In this document: positions 61,765 through 64,000 of the stretch, piece by piece | Layout: each line of letters begins with the position of its first letter | Position numbering within the stretch: position 1 is the first letter of the stretch | Assembly: GCA_021802115.1 (NCBI GenBank) | Contig: JAKABA010000005.1 | Coordinates: forward strand, 14,868 to 78,867 | Length of the DNA stretch: 64,000 bases | Direction of reading: 5' to 3' | DNA from: a bacterium | Lineage (GTDB): Bacteria > Chloroflexota > Dormibacteria > UBA8260 > Bog-877 | The notes under the pieces: generated by a model | What the model was told of the DNA's origin: nothing | Databases searched by the model: none | Seen by the model: only the letters and a program-made list of their open reading frames with translations | Made by a program: the position numbers and the translations under genes

Positions 61765-63330
61765 ATGTCCCAGCCTGTGGCCTCGCCCACCCCTCCCAAG
61801 CGTCGGGAGTTGACCTTCGATCCTCCCACGATCCTTCTGTTGGCGGTGCTGATCCTTGGGTTTGCCGCCTTCACCACTCCCCAGTTCGACCCCGACTTCT
61901 GGTGGACGGCGCGGATCGGCCTGGAGATCCTTTCCCACTGGGTGCCCCAGCACAACTACTTCACCTTCACCGCCAGCACCCACCCCTTCATCAGCCAGGA
62001 GTGGGGGTCGGAGGCGATCGACGGGCTTTTGTACAGCCACCTCGGCATGATCCCGGTGATTCTGATGTTCGCAGTGGTGACCTGGATCGGATTCTTACTG
62101 GGGGTGCTGCGGGTCAACCGCGCCGGCCGCTCACGCTGGGTGCTGGCGGTGGGGGCCGCCCTGGTGGTGATCTCAGGAGTGCAGATCTGGGGCCCCAGCC
62201 CGCAGATGTTCTCCTTCGCGCTCCTGGGGGTTCTGCTCACCCTGCTGGACGCCTATCGACGCTCGCATCGGCGCTGGCTCCTATTTGGGATGGTGCCGCT
62301 CTTCATTGTGTGGAGCAATCTTCACGGCGGCTTCACCATCGGACTCGGGGTGGTGGCGGTCTTTTTGGCCGGAGAGGGCCTGGCGACCTGGCTGAGGCAG
62401 CCCGGTGCCCTCGGCTGGCGACCCTGCCGCGACTTGCTGATAGCCGGCCTGGTGGCTGCCATGGCGGCCATGGTCAACCCCAACGGGGTGGGCATTTACC
62501 TGTACCCGGCCCGACTTCTGTTGAGCCATGTGGCCCAGGCCAGCCTGAACGAGTGGCAGCCCCCCGACTTCCACTCGGTCGCCAACTTCCCGGCCCTGTT
62601 CCTGCTCCTGACCGCCATCCTGACCGGGCGCTGGGCGGTCCGCACCCGGATCTCAGATCTGCTCCTGGCAGGGGCGGGTACAGTCCTGCTGCTCTATGCG
62701 GTCCGCGACATCCCAGTCTTCGCGCTGCTGGTGCTGCCGCTCTGGGCCGATGGGGTCCAGGGATTCTTCGCCCAACTCAAGCAGGTGCGCCATCTCGCCA
62801 GCCGACGCCCGGTCCGACCGGCCCCGAGGTGGTTCGTGGCGGTGGTGGTGGTAATGGTCGCGCTGGCGGCGGGGGCGCGAGTGGTGGACCAGCTCTCCAG
62901 CCCCGAGAACCAGCTGCAGGGATCGGCGTATCCAGTCCAGGTGGGCCGGGTGATCTGCCAGGGGCCCCAGGCCCGCGTCTTCGCGCCCTACGGCAGCTCG
63001 GGTTGGTTGCTGTACCGGATCGATCGCAATCAGCCAGCGGGGCGCAGCTGCGCCCCCGACCGGGTCTTCATCTTCGGCGAGGTGGTGCTGATGGGCCCCC
63101 AGGTGATGACGGACTATCTGCGAATCTCGGCCGGCTACCCCGGCAGCCTCCGGCTGCTGGCTCGATACGGCGTCACCCTGGTCTGGCAGGGGCGCCAGAC
63201 GCCACTGACGGACCTGCTCCAGAAGGCGTCCGGCTGGCGCTGCGTGTACGCCACCTCCAGCAACGTCCTGTTCGCCTCGGCGCAGACCGCCTCTGAGTGG
63301 CACGCCTCGAGGCAGGCGTGCCCTGCCTGA
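61765..63330 (+). CDS. Polytopic membrane protein, putative GT-C glycosyltransferase
   Basis: 521 residues with about 10-11 hydrophobic helices. The first loop carries FDPDFWWTARIGLEILSHW, HNYFTFTAS and FISQEWGSEA, resembling the acidic first-loop pattern (D-x-D..W...G) of uncharacterised GT-C membrane proteins in Chloroflexota and actinobacteria. A soluble C-terminal part of about 130 residues lies beyond the last helix. The function is unknown; glycosyl transfer is inferred from the first-loop pattern. Confidence 0.72.
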   Translation: MSQPVASPTPPKRRELTFDPPTILLLAVLILGFAAFTTPQFDPDFWWTARIGLEILSHWVPQHNYFTFTASTHPFISQEWGSEAIDGLLYSHLGMIPVILMFAVVTWIGFLLGVLRVNRAGRSRWVLAVGAALVVISGVQIWGPSPQMFSFALLGVLLTLLDAYRRSHRRWLLFGMVPLFIVWSNLHGGFTIGLGVVAVFLAGEGLATWLRQPGALGWRPCRDLLIAGLVAAMAAMVNPNGVGIYLYPARLLLSHVAQASLNEWQPPDFHSVANFPALFLLLTAILTGRWAVRTRISDLLLAGAGTVLLLYAVRDIPVFALLVLPLWADGVQGFFAQLKQVRHLASRRPVRPAPRWFVAVVVVMVALAAGARVVDQLSSPENQLQGSAYPVQVGRVICQGPQARVFAPYGSSGWLLYRIDRNQPAGRSCAPDRVFIFGEVVLMGPQVMTDYLRISAGYPGSLRLLARYGVTLVWQGRQTPLTDLLQKASGWRCVYATSSNVLFASAQTASEWHASRQACPA

Positions 63331-63403
63331 GCGGCCTGGCCGCCAGCGCCGCCCCCTCGTCCGCGTCCGGGCGGACAGTGCTCAGAACCGAACCGGACCG
63401 TTC

Positions 63404-64000
63404 CTACGGAGTGCCCATAAGTGACACCCGGTCGGGACGAGCGGTCTTTCCCGACCTGGACGCTGCCAAGGTTGCCGTCGCCGTTTCGGGTCTTGCGCCA
63501 CTGGTGTGGTTGCCCTCACGCCTTCGGAACTTGGACCGGCCCTCGCACCCGGTACCCGCCATGCCGGCGCATTCCACTGGGTAGCTCTCCACATCAGCGG
63601 GTTGCCCCGCCGCTTCGATCCCCTGGTCGGACGTGGTCACACCTGGACTTGCCTGTGGTCTGCGCCGGGCAGAGTGCCCGAATGCCCTTCTACCGAGCAC
63701 CACGGCCGCGGCCGTGTGCCCGGATACCTGCTGATGCTGTGCCAAGAGGGGAGCCAGCCAGTGCTGGCGTCCCCAGATTGAGGAGTAAGCGGCCGGGACG
63801 CCAACCACCGCGATACCCCGCCTGGAGGCCATCGCCACCAGCCGATCCCTGAACTTGGCGGTCGGCATCCCCGAGACCGCCTTGCGAAACCAGTGCCGGG
63901 AGCCGTAGCGCTCCCGGCCGACAGACCGCATCTCAGAAAAGCCCAAGTCCTCGATGGTGATGCAGCTCGCCCGGCTCACCTCCGCCAGCTCCAGGAGCTG
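63404..64000 (-). mobile_element. TnpB-related transposase, 5' end beyond the window
   Basis: A minus-strand frame open to the window edge (199 codons visible). It shows the RuvC-II-like segment CITIEDLGF, then WFRKAVSGMPTAKFRDRLVAMASRRGI, VVGVPAAYSSIWGRQHW, and SGHTAAAVVLGRRAFGHSARRR. This order is that of IS605-type TnpB-like proteins common in actinobacteria. The position expected for the third RuvC aspartate (D-x-A-A) is threonine. No CxxC zinc ribbon is visible. The C-terminal 60 residues are low complexity. Confidence 0.75.

Noticed and set aside
1..64000. CRISPR array, rRNA genes, prophage or integrase genes
   Set aside because: No regularly spaced direct repeats, no rRNA-like sequence, and no integrase or phage structural genes were seen.

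Overview
The window is about 64 kb of high-GC (roughly 70 %) bacterial chromosome with dense, mostly plus-strand housekeeping genes. Starts at GTG and TTG are common, many neighbours overlap by ATGA/GTGA/TTGA, and TAnnnT hexamers recur a few bases before start codons. The gene order (ribH, FakA/DegV, recG, rsmD-coaD, rpmF-fabD-acpP-rnc-smc-ftsY-ylxM-ffh-rpsP-khpA-rimM-trmD-rplS, topA-hslVU, rpsB-tsf-pyrH-frr-uppS-cdsA-dxr-rseP-ispG) is a Gram-positive/Chloroflexota-type backbone. A Dormibacterota- or Chloroflexota-like soil lineage would fit, but the sequence alone does not prove it. No lipopolysaccharide genes are seen.

Region 1 (1-21.8 kb): riboflavin synthesis, L28 on the opposite strand, an Asp23-FakA-DegV fatty-acid-kinase group, RecG, a broken D,D-carboxypeptidase-like remnant, RsmD-CoaD, L32, fatty-acid synthesis (FabD, ACP), RNase III with an unusual arginine-rich repeat tail, SMC, the SRP pair FtsY/YlxM/Ffh, the S16-KhpA-RimM-TrmD-L19 ribosome block, and a CpaE/MinD-like ATPase whose P-loop lysines are both arginine.

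Region 2 (21.8-36.3 kb): ferredoxin-NADP reductase facing topoisomerase I, HslVU protease, a GNAT acetyltransferase facing a translation operon (S2, EF-Ts, UMP kinase, RRF), then an envelope/isoprenoid operon (UppS, CdsA, Dxr, site-2 protease, IspG).

Region 3 (36.3-44.6 kb): an accessory, mainly minus-strand stretch with a C26 peptidase, a class I aminotransferase, a cupredoxin lipoprotein, a HExxH protein, a degenerate polysaccharide-deacetylase lipoprotein, about 1 kb with no recognisable gene, a ceramidase-family hydrolase, a small membrane protein and tRNA-Leu(UAA).

Region 4 (44.6-48.6 kb): RtcB RNA ligase, a DsrE-DsrF-DsrH (TusDCB-type) sulfur-relay trio, an E1-like ThiF/MoeB enzyme and methylthioadenosine phosphorylase. 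This is a compact sulfur/RNA neighbourhood and the most interesting grouping in the window.

Region 5 (48.6-64 kb): membrane glycosylation genes (PH-like membrane protein, PMT-family mannosyltransferase, a second large polytopic protein, GT4 glycosyltransferase), an amidohydrolase, an MFS exporter, a metallo-beta-lactamase-fold hydrolase, RNase HII, an acyl-CoA carboxylase carboxyltransferase, a class V aminotransferase, another polytopic membrane protein, and a TnpB-related transposase cut by the window edge.
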